A DNA stretch of 64,000 bases from Pseudoxanthomonas suwonensis 11-1 (GCF_000185965.1 NC_014924.1:2852001-2916000); one strand, 5' to 3'. Shown: positions 16,743-26,039, counted from the stretch's first letter. Notes: generated from the sequence alone by a model not told the origin. Numbers and translations: made by a program.

Positions 16743-17612
16743 ATGGCTCTTAAGTACGCCGCCCATGAGGAGCTTCGACGAAACAATACGCCAATTAAGC
16801 GCCGCAAAGATGGTCCTCGAGTAATCAATTTTATTCATGGCACATTCGACATTCCCGATAGCCCTCTTCTTCGGGCTCTAGCAATACATGTTGCATTTGC
16901 AGGATTTCTGTTCGTGTTGTTCCACGAGCTTGGACACCTGTCGCAAGGACACTGTCGCATGCTTGCACGCGGCAATTTTGCCGACTTCTCACTTGGCCAC
17001 GACGAGAAAGAGGAAGCCGCCGAAGCCACGCCCGAGCATCGTTCGATGGAGTTGATGGCAGACCTATTCGCGACGCGCGAGCTCGGCATCTATGCTGAGT
17101 ACAAGCGCCTCATGGCGCAGGCGTCGCCGGCGCGTTACGGCGTTTTCAGTGCCATAGAAGAGTTGTGTCATGACGGCAACCAAATGACGGACGTATGGGC
17201 CTACGGTGGCATGACGTTGACTTTTTACCTAACGTCCTCGTCGTCGATGCGGCATCCTCCGCGAGAGACGCGATTCTTAGCCGCGCTACTCGCATCGAAA
17301 GTCTTCTACCCAGGTGGAAAATCTGGAATGGGTGCCGAGCAAATGAAAAGCGTCTGCGCAGTCGTCAACTATGGAGCCGAAGTTGCGGAAGCTGCGATTA
17401 GCCCCGCAGAACATTTCATGCCCTTAACCGCGCCCATTTCTGACGAGGAGCAGCGCAGACGCCTCAATGCTGAGATCCTGGCGTTGATAGCCACCTTCGA
17501 GACTTTGAAGCCTAAGCTTCAGACCGTTAGTCACGCTCCCAAAGCCTTTTTTGACTTCGACATCCTAGAGAGCCAAGAACACGGTCACTTGTCAGAAAGG
17601 CATTTGCAGTGA
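16743..17612 (+). CDS. HExxH zinc-metallopeptidase-like protein, horizontally acquired
   Basis: 289 residues. FHELGHLSQGH is a classic zinc-binding HExxH, and MELMADLFATRE about 35 residues later could give the third ligand (ExxAD pattern as in M48-like peptidases). A hydrophobic stretch LAIHVAFAGFLFVLF precedes the motif. The start is one base after the perM stop and has no convincing ribosome site (GAGTAGG only), so the gene may be 5'-truncated or dependent on perM translation. GC is about 52%. Substrate unknown. No partner is recognisable downstream. Confidence 0.6.
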   Translation: MALKYAAHEELRRNNTPIKRRKDGPRVINFIHGTFDIPDSPLLRALAIHVAFAGFLFVLFHELGHLSQGHCRMLARGNFADFSLGHDEKEEAAEATPEHRSMELMADLFATRELGIYAEYKRLMAQASPARYGVFSAIEELCHDGNQMTDVWAYGGMTLTFYLTSSSSMRHPPRETRFLAALLASKVFYPGGKSGMGAEQMKSVCAVVNYGAEVAEAAISPAEHFMPLTAPISDEEQRRRLNAEILALIATFETLKPKLQTVSHAPKAFFDFDILESQEHGHLSERHLQ

Positions 17613-18001
17613 GGAGAGACCGTCCGAGGCTCCTTAAGGGCCACATCTTGCCTGTCTCGACAAATGATCAATGCTGGAGGGTATACCCACCCCTGTGCCG
17701 CAAACTCCGCGGCTGGCGGGCGAAGGTCAGGGCTAATCAGGCCGGCTACTCCTTGACCTCAGGCGCCCGGAACTGCTGTCCGCCAAGGCGGTCCGATCCC
17801 CGAGCCCCAATGCTGGGCGTGAGCTCCCAATGGATATGTTGCAGCGTAGCGCGGATATCTCCTTTTTGGGGCACATTAGTTTGATGCGTACTTGCCGTAG
17901 GTCTCTGCCCTTCGGGCTGGTTGTTATAACCCGCGAATCCACCAACAACTCCGCTTGCGCCATCCCTTCACGCCGTGCCCTTTAAAACTTACTCTCAGCC
18001 G
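17613..18001. other. Intergenic accessory DNA without recognisable gene
   Basis: 389 bases of mixed composition between two lower-GC genes that converge. A minus-strand open frame at 17733-17963 has no ribosome site and a low-complexity Ser/Arg sequence; it may be a gene remnant. No terminator or repeat was recognised. Confidence 0.5.
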
Positions 18002-19063
18002 TCAACGTCCCATGACGTCGTCCACAAGCTCTCTCATGCGGTCACTCGTTGGCTCGGGCTTGATTTCCGCAGCGAGGACGGGGCAGCGATTGCCTTTACC
18101 GTAATCGCAGACTACATCGCGAAGCTTCTCGCAGACGGCACGCGTCGGCTGCAGGCGACACTCGTACTTCTCGGCCAGCGTCTCGCTGAGGTCCGCATAG
18201 TTGCTGCAGAAATACGAGTAGTTGCGCACCGCTGTCTTTGACAGCCGGATCTCCGACGACTTGATGTCAAAACGCTTGTTCCAGTCGCCTTCATCGGCAA
18301 ACGCGCTGACGTAGGCCAGCGCGAAGTGGCAGGTGCGCGGGTCGAGCGTGTAATCGAGCCCCTGGAACGCCTCCACAATATCGAGCTTCTTCAAAATGAC
18401 GCCGAAGAACTGGTTTTCCTGGATTTGCATGCCGCCTTCGGCGAACAGCCGGATCACGTGCAGGTCCTCGCGCCTTATCGCCTCGCTGAAGTCGGACTGG
18501 TTCCAGCTCAGCCCGAGATTTGCGATCTCCTTGCGTGGATCAATGCTGTTTTCTAGCTTCGCAGCTGCCGTGTTCCGCTCGACCTGTCGGGTAACGTCAG
18601 TGAGCGCCTCGACTGCCGCGGTCGTCCGCCGCTGTTCCTCCATGATGCCGGCGACAACCTGCATGTCTGAGACGATTGCGGATCGGCTGGCGAGCAGCCC
18701 GCCAGCATCCTTCTCGTGGTAGGCAACGACGCCGGTGAAAAGGCACGACACCACGAAGACCAGCACTACATGGAGGCCGTGCTGTGCCCAGACTGGGCGT
18801 CCGCGCCACCACGACGCGAAGAACCGCCGATCGATCTTTTCCAGTAACCCGAATAGCCTTCCGTTCGAGAGCCAGATCGCGATCGCCAATCCGAGGCCTG
18901 CGAAGCCCGCCAACAGCAACGCCATCCATCCACCCTTTGGCGCTAGGAAGTCGCCGATGGCAGCCACGAAACCGCTGAAGGCCGCTGTAGCCCCTAGCTC
19001 GGATACGCGCCGGTCGATCCGCAACGTGGGCCTTACAGGTCCGTCGACCCTCTCTTTTTGCAT
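18002..19063 (-). CDS. Hypothetical membrane protein with ankyrin-like segment
   Basis: 353 residues from ATG 19063, with AGGGGAG seven bases upstream. Two strong membrane helices: GWMALLLAGFAGLGLAIAIW (about 45-65) and HGLHVVLVFVVSCLFTGVVA (about 95-115). A polar region then contains a coiled-coil-like stretch, and DFSEAIRREDLHVIRLFAEGGM resembles one ankyrin repeat. The C-terminal part has several spaced cysteines (CHFALAY, YFCSNYADL, KYECRL, AVCEKLRDVVCDYG, RCPVL), suggesting a disulphide-bearing extracytoplasmic domain. I do not recognise the family. Lower GC than core genes; next to an insertion-sequence remnant. Confidence 0.65.
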   Translation of the reverse strand: MQKERVDGPVRPTLRIDRRVSELGATAAFSGFVAAIGDFLAPKGGWMALLLAGFAGLGLAIAIWLSNGRLFGLLEKIDRRFFASWWRGRPVWAQHGLHVVLVFVVSCLFTGVVAYHEKDAGGLLASRSAIVSDMQVVAGIMEEQRRTTAAVEALTDVTRQVERNTAAAKLENSIDPRKEIANLGLSWNQSDFSEAIRREDLHVIRLFAEGGMQIQENQFFGVILKKLDIVEAFQGLDYTLDPRTCHFALAYVSAFADEGDWNKRFDIKSSEIRLSKTAVRNYSYFCSNYADLSETLAEKYECRLQPTRAVCEKLRDVVCDYGKGNRCPVLAAEIKPEPTSDRMRELVDDVMGR

Positions 19064-19141
19064 CTTGCACTCCCCTGAGCCCAATCATGTGGGCAGCCTC
19101 GTCCCGGAATCAACCTCATCATCTGAGGGTTATGTCGGGTT

Positions 19142-20125
19142 CTACCCCGAAATCACGGACGGTTGTAAAAGGGTTGAGAACTTCTGGTCTTGCCTGGCCA
19201 CCCTTCGTCGCATCCTCGGATTGTGGAACCGCTCGATCTATTCGAACACATCGGCCCGTGCGGCATCGAGCGTCGGGTAGGTCATGCGGTAGACCCGCTC
19301 GCGCTTGAGCAGGCCGAAGAAGCCTTCGCATGCTGCGTTGTCACCGCAATGGCCCACCGCGCTCATCGAGCACACCAGGCCGTTGGCCGCCAGGTAACGC
19401 TGGTAGTCGCCGCTCCGGAACTGGCTGCCGCGATCGGAACGCAGGATCACCGGGTCGCTGCCCTGACGCTGCCAGACCGCCATCTGCACGGCCCGGATCA
19501 CCATCTGCCGATCCTGCCGGTGGTGCATCGACCAGCCCACCACGCGCTGGTCGAACAGGTCCAGCACGATGCACAGGTACAGCTTGCCCTGCCGGGTCTT
19601 GAGTTCGGTGATGTCGGTGACCCACTTGGTCTCCGGCTCCAGCGCAGTGAAGTCCCGTTCCAGCAGGTTGCGCACGCCCGGCGGCGTCAGCGCGGGCCGG
19701 CCACGCTGCCCACGCCGCTTCGGCCGCGGCCAGCCCTGCAGGCCATCTTCAGCCATCAGGCGCGCCACCCGGTTCAGGCTGACGGGTTCGCCGGCATCGG
19801 CCAGATCTTCCTGCATCCGGCCGGCGCCCAGCGTGCCCCGGCTGTCTTCATGCAGCTCACGGATGCGGTCGAGCAAGCGCTCGTTGTCGAGCTGGCGGGT
19901 GCTTGGCAGGCGCTTGCTCCAGTCGTAGTAACCACTGGCCGAGACCCGCAGGCAGCGGCACATCAGCCGAACCGGGAACTCATCGCGGCAACGTTCGATC
20001 GCCCGATACCTCAGGACGATCCCTTGGCAAAGAACGTCGCCGCTTCTCTTAAAAAATCCCGCTCCTTCTTCACCCGGGCCAACTCGCGCTTGAGCCGGGC
20101 CAGCTCCTCGTGCCGGGGCGTCCCG
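19142..20125 (-). pseudogene. Decayed IS3-family element (orfA truncated, orfB with nonsense codon)
   Basis: OrfB carries the HTH_21-like segment and an rve domain with D in [19 protein letters not shown] in [15 protein letters not shown] and E in [15 protein letters not shown], so the catalytic residues survive. After DVFE an in-frame TAG (19238-19240) replaces the Tyr of the family's YIERFHNP; the frame continues open to a stop at 19142. Upstream, only the last 30 or so residues of OrfA remain ([18 protein letters not shown]), cut off near 20125. No terminal repeats are visible. Inactive. Confidence 0.85.
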
Positions 20126-20171
20126 GGGCGTCCCGGTGCCACCGAAGGCCACCTTGCCCTTGGCTGATCAA

Positions 20172-20282
20172 AGTAACCAAAAGAAAGCACAGCCCGAACC
20201 GGTCGGCGCAGCCGGCCGGTTCGCGACCGGGCGTGCTTTCTTCTTGGTTACTTCTTCTTTGCAGGAGCAAAGAAGAAGTAAC
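20172..20282. repeat. Nested long inverted repeats
   Basis: The outer pair GTAACCAAAAGAAAGCAC (20173-20190) and its complement at 20233-20251 differ by one inserted base. Next to it, 20247-20262 and 20267-20282 form a perfect 16-base stem over a 4-base loop. GC-rich complementary stretches fill the interior. The structure resembles a dispersed Xanthomonad repeat and abuts the IS3 remnant. Nothing else is recognised between 20126 and 20461. Confidence 0.75.
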
Positions 20283-20461
20283 TCGCCCAAGCCGCGAAGC
20301 GGATGGCGAAAGCTTTTGCTCCTGAACCTTCACCTCATCGGGCGAGGCCACATCCGGCATGCAAGCCGCCCTGCCCCTCCCCCAACCCCTCCCGCTTCCA
20401 TGGCGGGCCTTATAGGAGCGAAAGGGAGCGTTCCGCCCATGCCCGGGGCGGGAGGCCTACA

Positions 20462-21172
20462 ATGGCCGCCGTGAGCTTCAGCGTCCGCGCCATCACCCTC
20501 GACCTCGACGACACCTTGTGGCCGTTCGCGCCGATTGGCGCACGGATCGACCAGGTGCTGTACGAGTGGATGCTCGAACACAGCCCGGCCACCGCGGCGA
20601 TGTACCCGGTGGCGGCCATGCGCGAACTGCGCGAGCGCTCCTTCCGCGACAACCCCCACCTGCACCACGACCTCTCCGCCCTGCGCCGGCTGGCCCTGGC
20701 CGAGGCGCTGGAGGCCAGTGGCGCTTCGATGGACCTGCTGGAACCGGCCTACGAGGCGTTCTACGCCGCGCGCAACCAGGTCGAGTTCTATCCGGATGCG
20801 GTCGATGCCCTGGCCCGGATCGCGGCCAAGGTGCCGGTGGCGGCGGTGAGCAACGGCAATGCCGACCTGGACCGGATCGGGCTGATGCAGCACTTCGCCT
20901 TCCAGCTCGGTTCGCGCGAGCACGGCTACGCCAAGCCGCACCCGAGCATCTTCCACGCCGCCTGCGAGCGCCTGGGCTGCGGCCACGGCGATGTGCTGCA
21001 CGTGGGCGACCACATGGAGATGGACGTGGCCGGCGCCGCGCGCGCGGGCCTGCGCAGCTGCTGGATCAACCGCACCGGCGAGACCTGGTCGCACCCGGAG
21101 CTGGAACCGGACCTGGAATTCGACACCCTGACCGCGCTGGCCGACTGGCTGGACGCACACCTGGCCGCCTGA
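20462..21172 (+). CDS. HAD-family phosphatase (YigB/YjjG-like)
   Basis: 236 residues. Motif I is LDLDDTLWP (nucleophile and acid Asp both present), motif II AAVSNGN, motif III Lys in YAKPHPSIF, motif IV HVGDHMEMDVAGAARAGL. The helical cap between motifs I and II is of C1 type. Relatives dephosphorylate small metabolites such as FMN or nucleotides; the substrate cannot be told from sequence. The start at 20462 follows GGGAGG; a GTG at 20471 is an alternative. The aminopeptidase gene follows 22 bases on. Confidence 0.85.
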   Translation: MAAVSFSVRAITLDLDDTLWPFAPIGARIDQVLYEWMLEHSPATAAMYPVAAMRELRERSFRDNPHLHHDLSALRRLALAEALEASGASMDLLEPAYEAFYAARNQVEFYPDAVDALARIAAKVPVAAVSNGNADLDRIGLMQHFAFQLGSREHGYAKPHPSIFHAACERLGCGHGDVLHVGDHMEMDVAGAARAGLRSCWINRTGETWSHPELEPDLEFDTLTALADWLDAHLAA

Positions 21173-21194
21173 CGGCCGAAACCGGACTGATCGT

Positions 21195-22556
21195 ATGAAC
21201 CCCTACGCCTCCCCCGGCACCCCCGCCCTGCCCCTGTACCTGCTCGACCGCGCCGGCTACCCGGCCTGGCGCGACGCGCAGCCCGCCAACGTCGCCGCCT
21301 GGCTCAAGGCCCAGGGCTTCGACGCCGCCCCGGGCAGCACGGTGCTGCTGCCGGGCAGCGACGGCATCGCCGGCGCGGTGCTGGGCGTGGGCGACCGTCT
21401 CGATCCTTACGCCTACGCGCACGGTGCGCAGGTCCTGCCCGAGGGCGCGTGGGCACCGCAGGGCGAACTGCCGGCGGAACAGCTGGCCGCGCTGCAGCTG
21501 GGCTGGGGCCTGGGCAGCTACCGCTTCGAGCGCTACAAGCGCGGCGGCCGCGCCCCGGCGCAGCTGCTGCTGGAAAACACCGACGCCGAGGCGCTGGACG
21601 TGCTGGCCGCCTGCGCCCGCGTGCGCGACTGGGTCAACACCCCGACCGAGGACATGGGCCCGGACCACCTGGAAGCCATCGCCCGCGAGCTGGCCCAGGC
21701 CCACGGCGCCGAGGTCGAGGTGGTCGCCGGCGATCAGCTGCTGGAGAAGAACTTCCCGGCCATCCACGCCGTCGGCCGCGCCTCGCACCGCGCGCCGCGC
21801 CTGATCGCGCTGCGCTGGGGCGATGCCTCGCACCCGCACGTGGCGGTGGTCGGCAAGGGCGTGTGCTTCGACACCGGCGGCCTGGACATCAAGCCGGCCG
21901 ACGGCATGCGCAACATGAAGAAGGACATGGGCGGCGCCGCGCATGCGCTGGCCCTGGCCGGGCTGGTCATGGCCCGCAGGCTGCCGCTGCGCCTGACCCT
22001 GCTGGTGCCGGCGGTGGAGAACGCGATCGGCCCCAACGCGCTGCGTCCGGGCGAGGTGATCGCCACCCGCAAGGGCCTGAGCGTGGAGGTGGACAACACC
22101 GACGCCGAAGGTCGCCTGGTGCTGTGCGACGCGCTGGCCTACGCCGCCGAGCAGAAGCCGGCGCTGGTGCTGGACTTCGCCACCCTGACCGGCGCGGCAC
22201 GCATCGCCCTGGGCCCGGACCTGCCGGCGCTGTTCGCCAACGACGACGCCCTGGCCGAGGGCTGGCTGGCCGCCGGCCGCGACACCCGCGACCCGGTGTG
22301 GCGCATGCCGCTGTGGCGCCCCTACCTGCGCTACCTGTCCAGCAATGTCGCCGACCTGGCCAATGCCGGCTCGCGCATGGCCGGTGCGGTGACCGCGGCG
22401 CTGTACATGGAGCGCTTCCTGCCCGAGGACCTGCCGTGGGCGCACCTGGACACCTACGCCTGGAACGACAGCGCGCGCCCGGGTCGTCCGGCCGGTGGCG
22501 AGGCCCTGGGCCTGCGCTCGGCCTACGCCCTGCTCAAGGCGCGCGTCGGCGGCTGA
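21195..22556 (+). CDS. M17 leucyl aminopeptidase family protein
   Basis: 453 residues. Zinc aminopeptidase of the PepA/PepB superfamily. The catalytic domain has VGKGVCFDTGGLDIKPAD (metal-binding Lys and Asp), MKKDMGGAAH and the family signature NTDAEGRLVLCDALAYA with metal-binding Asp and Glu. The N-terminal domain (about 1-150) is unlike E. coli PepA, so DNA-binding roles of PepA should not be assumed. Removes N-terminal residues from peptides in the cytoplasm. Ends before a strong terminator. Confidence 0.92.
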   Translation: MNPYASPGTPALPLYLLDRAGYPAWRDAQPANVAAWLKAQGFDAAPGSTVLLPGSDGIAGAVLGVGDRLDPYAYAHGAQVLPEGAWAPQGELPAEQLAALQLGWGLGSYRFERYKRGGRAPAQLLLENTDAEALDVLAACARVRDWVNTPTEDMGPDHLEAIARELAQAHGAEVEVVAGDQLLEKNFPAIHAVGRASHRAPRLIALRWGDASHPHVAVVGKGVCFDTGGLDIKPADGMRNMKKDMGGAAHALALAGLVMARRLPLRLTLLVPAVENAIGPNALRPGEVIATRKGLSVEVDNTDAEGRLVLCDALAYAAEQKPALVLDFATLTGAARIALGPDLPALFANDDALAEGWLAAGRDTRDPVWRMPLWRPYLRYLSSNVADLANAGSRMAGAVTAALYMERFLPEDLPWAHLDTYAWNDSARPGRPAGGEALGLRSAYALLKARVGG

Positions 22557-22582
22557 GCCTCGACGCACATCCGCAGTACCGG

Positions 22583-22606
22583 GGGCCGCGCAGGAATGCG
22601 CGGCCC
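22583..22606 (+). terminator. Rho-independent terminator after the aminopeptidase gene
   Basis: GGGCCGCGC and GCGCGGCCC form a nine-base stem with a six-base loop, followed by TTTCTGTTT. Confidence 0.85.
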
Positions 22607-22744
22607 TTTCTGTTTGCGCGGTCCGCCGAAGGCGGGCGGCCGTGGCATGCTGCCTGCCGCGCGCTCATGGGGATCGCCCGCCTGGGCGGCCGTGCGCGGA
22701 CTGACGCGAAGGAGCCGGGATGCCCGACACGCTGGGGGAGCGGG

Positions 22745-23743
22745 ATGCTTTCGATGATCGCGATGGGACGGGCAGGGTCGCCGCCACCGGTCGTCGCACT
22801 GGCCACGGGCTCCGATCTCCCGTGGCTGCTGGTGCTGCTCGCCGTCGGCGCGCTGGTGTACCGGGTGATCCAGTCCAACCTCGAGCGCCAGCGCAACGAG
22901 TCGATCAACGACCGCCTGCGGCGCCTGGGCGCCGGCCACGCCCTGGTGGCCGACATGAAGCTGCGCTGGAACCCGATCCTGCTGGTGCTCGCGGGCCTCG
23001 CGTGCGCCTGGTTCGGCTGCCTGTCCATGGCCGACAGCGAGCCTGGCATCGGCATCCTCATGCTGCTGCTGGGCGCCTGGCTGGCGTGGGCCGCCTGGGA
23101 CAACGCGCGGCGAAAGGCCGGGCCGCCGTTGCGCATGGACCGCCATGGGCTGCACTCGTCCGAATTCGGGCTGATCCCCTGGTCCGAGGTGGTCGGCATC
23201 GACTTCCAGCGCGTGGAGAAGGGCAACGCCTGTCTCCACCAGCTCGGGCTGTGCGTACGCGATCCCGGCCGTTACCTCAGGGATGCCCCGCCGCGGGTGC
23301 GCCGGAGACATGCCAGCCTGGAGCGCGCCCGGACCGGCTGCCTGTGGCTGCAGCTGGACATGCTCGACAAGCACCCTGACCTGATCCACCGCGCCGCACT
23401 GCAGTTGCGCCGACGCGATCCGGGTCCATTCCTCAAGGAGTGGAGCCGGGAGATGGACGACAGCGTGGTCGAGGCGTTCCTGGAGGCACGCGTGGCGGAC
23501 CAGGGCACGCGTGGATTCCATGGAACGCGGGGAGCGCAGGGCAGCCATGGCCATCGCCACGGCCAGCTGCGCGCGGGACCGGCACCGATGGACGGGGTGC
23601 AGGACCGGGCCGAGCAGCGCTTCCGCCGGGCCATGGCCACGCATGAGCGGCGCACGGCCCGCAAGAAGAAGGACGAGCGCTTCGTCGGCGGGATCACCTT
23701 CGCCCTGGTCCTGCTGTACGCGCTCTGGCGCCTGCTGGGGTGA
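22745..23743 (+). CDS. Membrane protein with PH-like domain, paralogue 1 of 3
   Basis: 332 residues. N-terminal membrane helix (about 18-38, DLPWLLVLLAVGALVYRVI), a hydrophobic pair near 80-118, then a conserved core: PLRMDRHGLHSSEFGLIPWSE, VVGIDFQRV, LGLCVRDPGRYL. The core layout recalls a bacterial PH-like membrane-protein domain. A C-terminal helix FVGGITFALVLLYALWRLL ends the protein. The start is the first of three close ATGs, behind GGGGGAG. Two related genes follow directly. Function unknown. Confidence 0.75.
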   Translation: MLSMIAMGRAGSPPPVVALATGSDLPWLLVLLAVGALVYRVIQSNLERQRNESINDRLRRLGAGHALVADMKLRWNPILLVLAGLACAWFGCLSMADSEPGIGILMLLLGAWLAWAAWDNARRKAGPPLRMDRHGLHSSEFGLIPWSEVVGIDFQRVEKGNACLHQLGLCVRDPGRYLRDAPPRVRRRHASLERARTGCLWLQLDMLDKHPDLIHRAALQLRRRDPGPFLKEWSREMDDSVVEAFLEARVADQGTRGFHGTRGAQGSHGHRHGQLRAGPAPMDGVQDRAEQRFRRAMATHERRTARKKKDERFVGGITFALVLLYALWRLLG

Positions 23744-23827
23744 GTCCGCCCCCCGCCTGCGGGAAGCCGTTGAAGGCCCCGTTGGCCGGGCGCATGATGG
23801 GCGCTTCCAACGCATGGAGGCGCGGGA

Positions 23828-24832
23828 ATGCTCAAGCTCGGACGCTTGCTGTTCGGAGCCGTCGCCACCCTGGCCGGACTGGCCAGCGCGGTCCTGGCGG
23901 CCATGTGGCTGGGCCAGCGCCACGCGGGCGATCCCATCGGTCCCTGGCCCCTGTTTACGGCGATCGGCATCGCCGTGCTCGCCCTGCTGCTGCGCCATCT
24001 CCTGGTCCAGGTCATCCGCGCCCGCGGCGACCGCGCACTGGAGGCCGCGCGCCGCGGCGAAACCTTCACCAGCGGAAGCAGCCTGACCGTCCCGGCCGGA
24101 TGGGTGGCGCTGGCACTGCTGGCCGGCTGGCTGGCCTGGTCGAACGGGGAGCAGGCGCGCAATGCGGCGCTGTTCTTCGCCGGGTTCTGCGTGTCGATGG
24201 CGGCGATGTACGGCTGGAAGCCAATCCTGCGGATGCTCCGGTCCGAGCCGCTGCTGCGGATCGACGGCGACGGCATCGAACACCTGCGCTACGGCCCGAT
24301 CGCCTGGCGCGACGTGGCCGGGATCCAGCTGGAGCGGCGCCGCGTGCGCGGCCAGCCGCGCCACACCTTGTGGCTCGCGGTGCGCGACGTGCGCCGCTAC
24401 CTGGACGATGCGCCGGCCACCGCGCTCACCCTGGTGACCATCGCCCGGGTCCCGGGCACCGGGGAGTTCGCGCCCCTGCCCTTGCCGCTGGACCTGTTCG
24501 CCGAGGATCCGGAGGTGATCCAGCGCGTGGCCCGGGCCCTGCGCCAGCGCCACCCGGCCCTGTTCCTGGCGCAATGGAGCCCGCACATGGCACCGTCCCA
24601 GGTCGCCTCGGCACTGCAGCGCGAGGCCGCCGCGCGCGCCGGCGGCGAGGCGGCCGCGACTCTGGTCACGGTACCGGCGAAGACCGAGGCCAAGGTGGGC
24701 GCGCCGGCAATGGAAACGCTGCGCGCACGCGCCGAGGAGCGGCGGATGCAGTCACAGCGACGGGCGCTGGTGCTGCTGGGCGCGTTCGGGGTGCTGGGAC
24801 TGCTGGGCCTGGGCCTGCGCTACCTGGCCTGA
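23828..24832 (+). CDS. Membrane protein with PH-like domain, paralogue 2 of 3
   Basis: 334 residues, start behind GGAGG. Helices near 5-30 and 35-55, a pair near 90-135, then the shared core LLRIDGDGIEHLRYGPIAWRD, VAGIQLERR and LAVRDVRRYLDDAP. An Ala/Glu-rich region precedes the C-terminal helix VLLGAFGVLGLLGLGLRYL. The core is more diverged than in paralogues 1 and 3, which resemble each other more. Function unknown. Confidence 0.75.
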   Translation: MLKLGRLLFGAVATLAGLASAVLAAMWLGQRHAGDPIGPWPLFTAIGIAVLALLLRHLLVQVIRARGDRALEAARRGETFTSGSSLTVPAGWVALALLAGWLAWSNGEQARNAALFFAGFCVSMAAMYGWKPILRMLRSEPLLRIDGDGIEHLRYGPIAWRDVAGIQLERRRVRGQPRHTLWLAVRDVRRYLDDAPATALTLVTIARVPGTGEFAPLPLPLDLFAEDPEVIQRVARALRQRHPALFLAQWSPHMAPSQVASALQREAAARAGGEAAATLVTVPAKTEAKVGAPAMETLRARAEERRMQSQRRALVLLGAFGVLGLLGLGLRYLA

Positions 24833-24973
24833 GGCGGACGCCGCCCTTCGGGCAATCCGCGCCGCCTGCCGGAAACCTGGCCCCAGTCGTGGGAATCGGC
24901 GGCAGGTGCCATGCCATGCTCGCGTTGCACGTCGCCGGGATGGCGCGTGGATGGATCGACGAGGGAGAGCAGG

Positions 24974-26029
24974 ATGCTCAGGCTTGGGAAAGGTGTGTTT
25001 GGCGCAATCGCGGGCGCAGCCGCGTTCGGCATGCTGGTGATGTGGCTGGACTGGGTGCAGCAGCGCAGCGCCGGCGTGGCGCTTCCCTTCCCGACCCTGG
25101 TGCGCCTGGCCGCCTGCGCGGCCACTTTCGGCCTGGCCCTGCTGGGCGTGCACTGGATGAGCCGCCGCCAGCAGGCGGCCGATGCCCTGGAACTGCAGCA
25201 GGTGCGCGAAGGCCGGGGTTTCGAGGCCGACGGCGGCGCGACCTGGTTCCTGTTCGCGGTCCCGGCCTGCCTGGTGGCCGGCGCCGGCGGTGGCTGGGCG
25301 CTGCGCCACGGTGCCGCGGCAATGGCCGTGCTGGCGCTGGCCCTGCTGCTGGTGTTCCTGGTGCTGGGCTGGCACATCGCCCAGCTGATGCTGCGCCCGG
25401 GGCCGATGCTGCGCATGGACCGCCTCGGGATCACCTCGGCGCAGTACGGACGCATTCCCTGGCGCGAGGTGGTCGGGATCGAACTGCACCAGATGCACGC
25501 ACGGGGCGCCACCCTGCACGTGCTGCGGCTGTGCGTGCGCGATCCGGGCCGCTACCTGCTGCGCGCACCGGCACCGACGCGCTGGCTGCACGGGCGGCGC
25601 CTGCGCGCGGCCCGCGTGGGCGCGCTGCCGATCGCGCTCAACCTGCTGGACAAGGATGCGGGCCTGGTCCACCAGTGCGCGCTTGCCCTGCGCAGGCAGG
25701 ACCCCTCGCCGTTCGTGCCTGGCTGGAATGCACGCATGGAGGCCAGCGAGGTCGAGGCGATCCTCGAGCAGCGCGGCCTGGACGAGGAGCGCGAGCGCAT
25801 CATCCTGGAGCTGCAGTCGCTGGGCGAGGACGGAGTCGAACTGCCCGCGCACCTGACCGGGCGCATGGCTGCGCACCGGGCGCGCAGCGAAGCGGCCCAG
25901 CCGCTCCTGCGCCAGGCCCTGGCCGCACATGTGCGGCGGACACGCAGCGACGCGCGCGCCATGCGCATCGCGATGATCGGTCTGGTCGGACTGGTGGTGC
26001 TGGCGGTGGCGCTGCGGCTGGCGGGGTGA
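24974..26029 (+). CDS. Membrane protein with PH-like domain, paralogue 3 of 3
   Basis: 351 residues from ATG 24974 behind GAGGGAGAG. Same plan as its neighbours: paired N-terminal helices, a second pair near 90-135, the core MLRMDRLGITSAQYGRIPWRE, VVGIELHQM and LRLCVRDPGRYLLRAP, a helical region, and a final helix MRIAMIGLVGLVVLAVALRL. The gap before it is 141 bases. Converges with the broken diguanylate cyclase gene, ten bases away. Confidence 0.75.
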   Translation: MLRLGKGVFGAIAGAAAFGMLVMWLDWVQQRSAGVALPFPTLVRLAACAATFGLALLGVHWMSRRQQAADALELQQVREGRGFEADGGATWFLFAVPACLVAGAGGGWALRHGAAAMAVLALALLLVFLVLGWHIAQLMLRPGPMLRMDRLGITSAQYGRIPWREVVGIELHQMHARGATLHVLRLCVRDPGRYLLRAPAPTRWLHGRRLRAARVGALPIALNLLDKDAGLVHQCALALRRQDPSPFVPGWNARMEASEVEAILEQRGLDEERERIILELQSLGEDGVELPAHLTGRMAAHRARSEAAQPLLRQALAAHVRRTRSDARAMRIAMIGLVGLVVLAVALRLAG

Positions 26030-26039
26030 GGCCGCCGCG

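Noticed and set aside
17733-17963. Small minus-strand gene
   Set aside because: No ribosome site, Ser/Arg-rich low complexity, no recognised family; kept only as a possible remnant.
20126-20461. Short open frames with SWLLLLCRSKEEVT-like products
   Set aside because: They arise from the inverted repeats and have no independent coding support.
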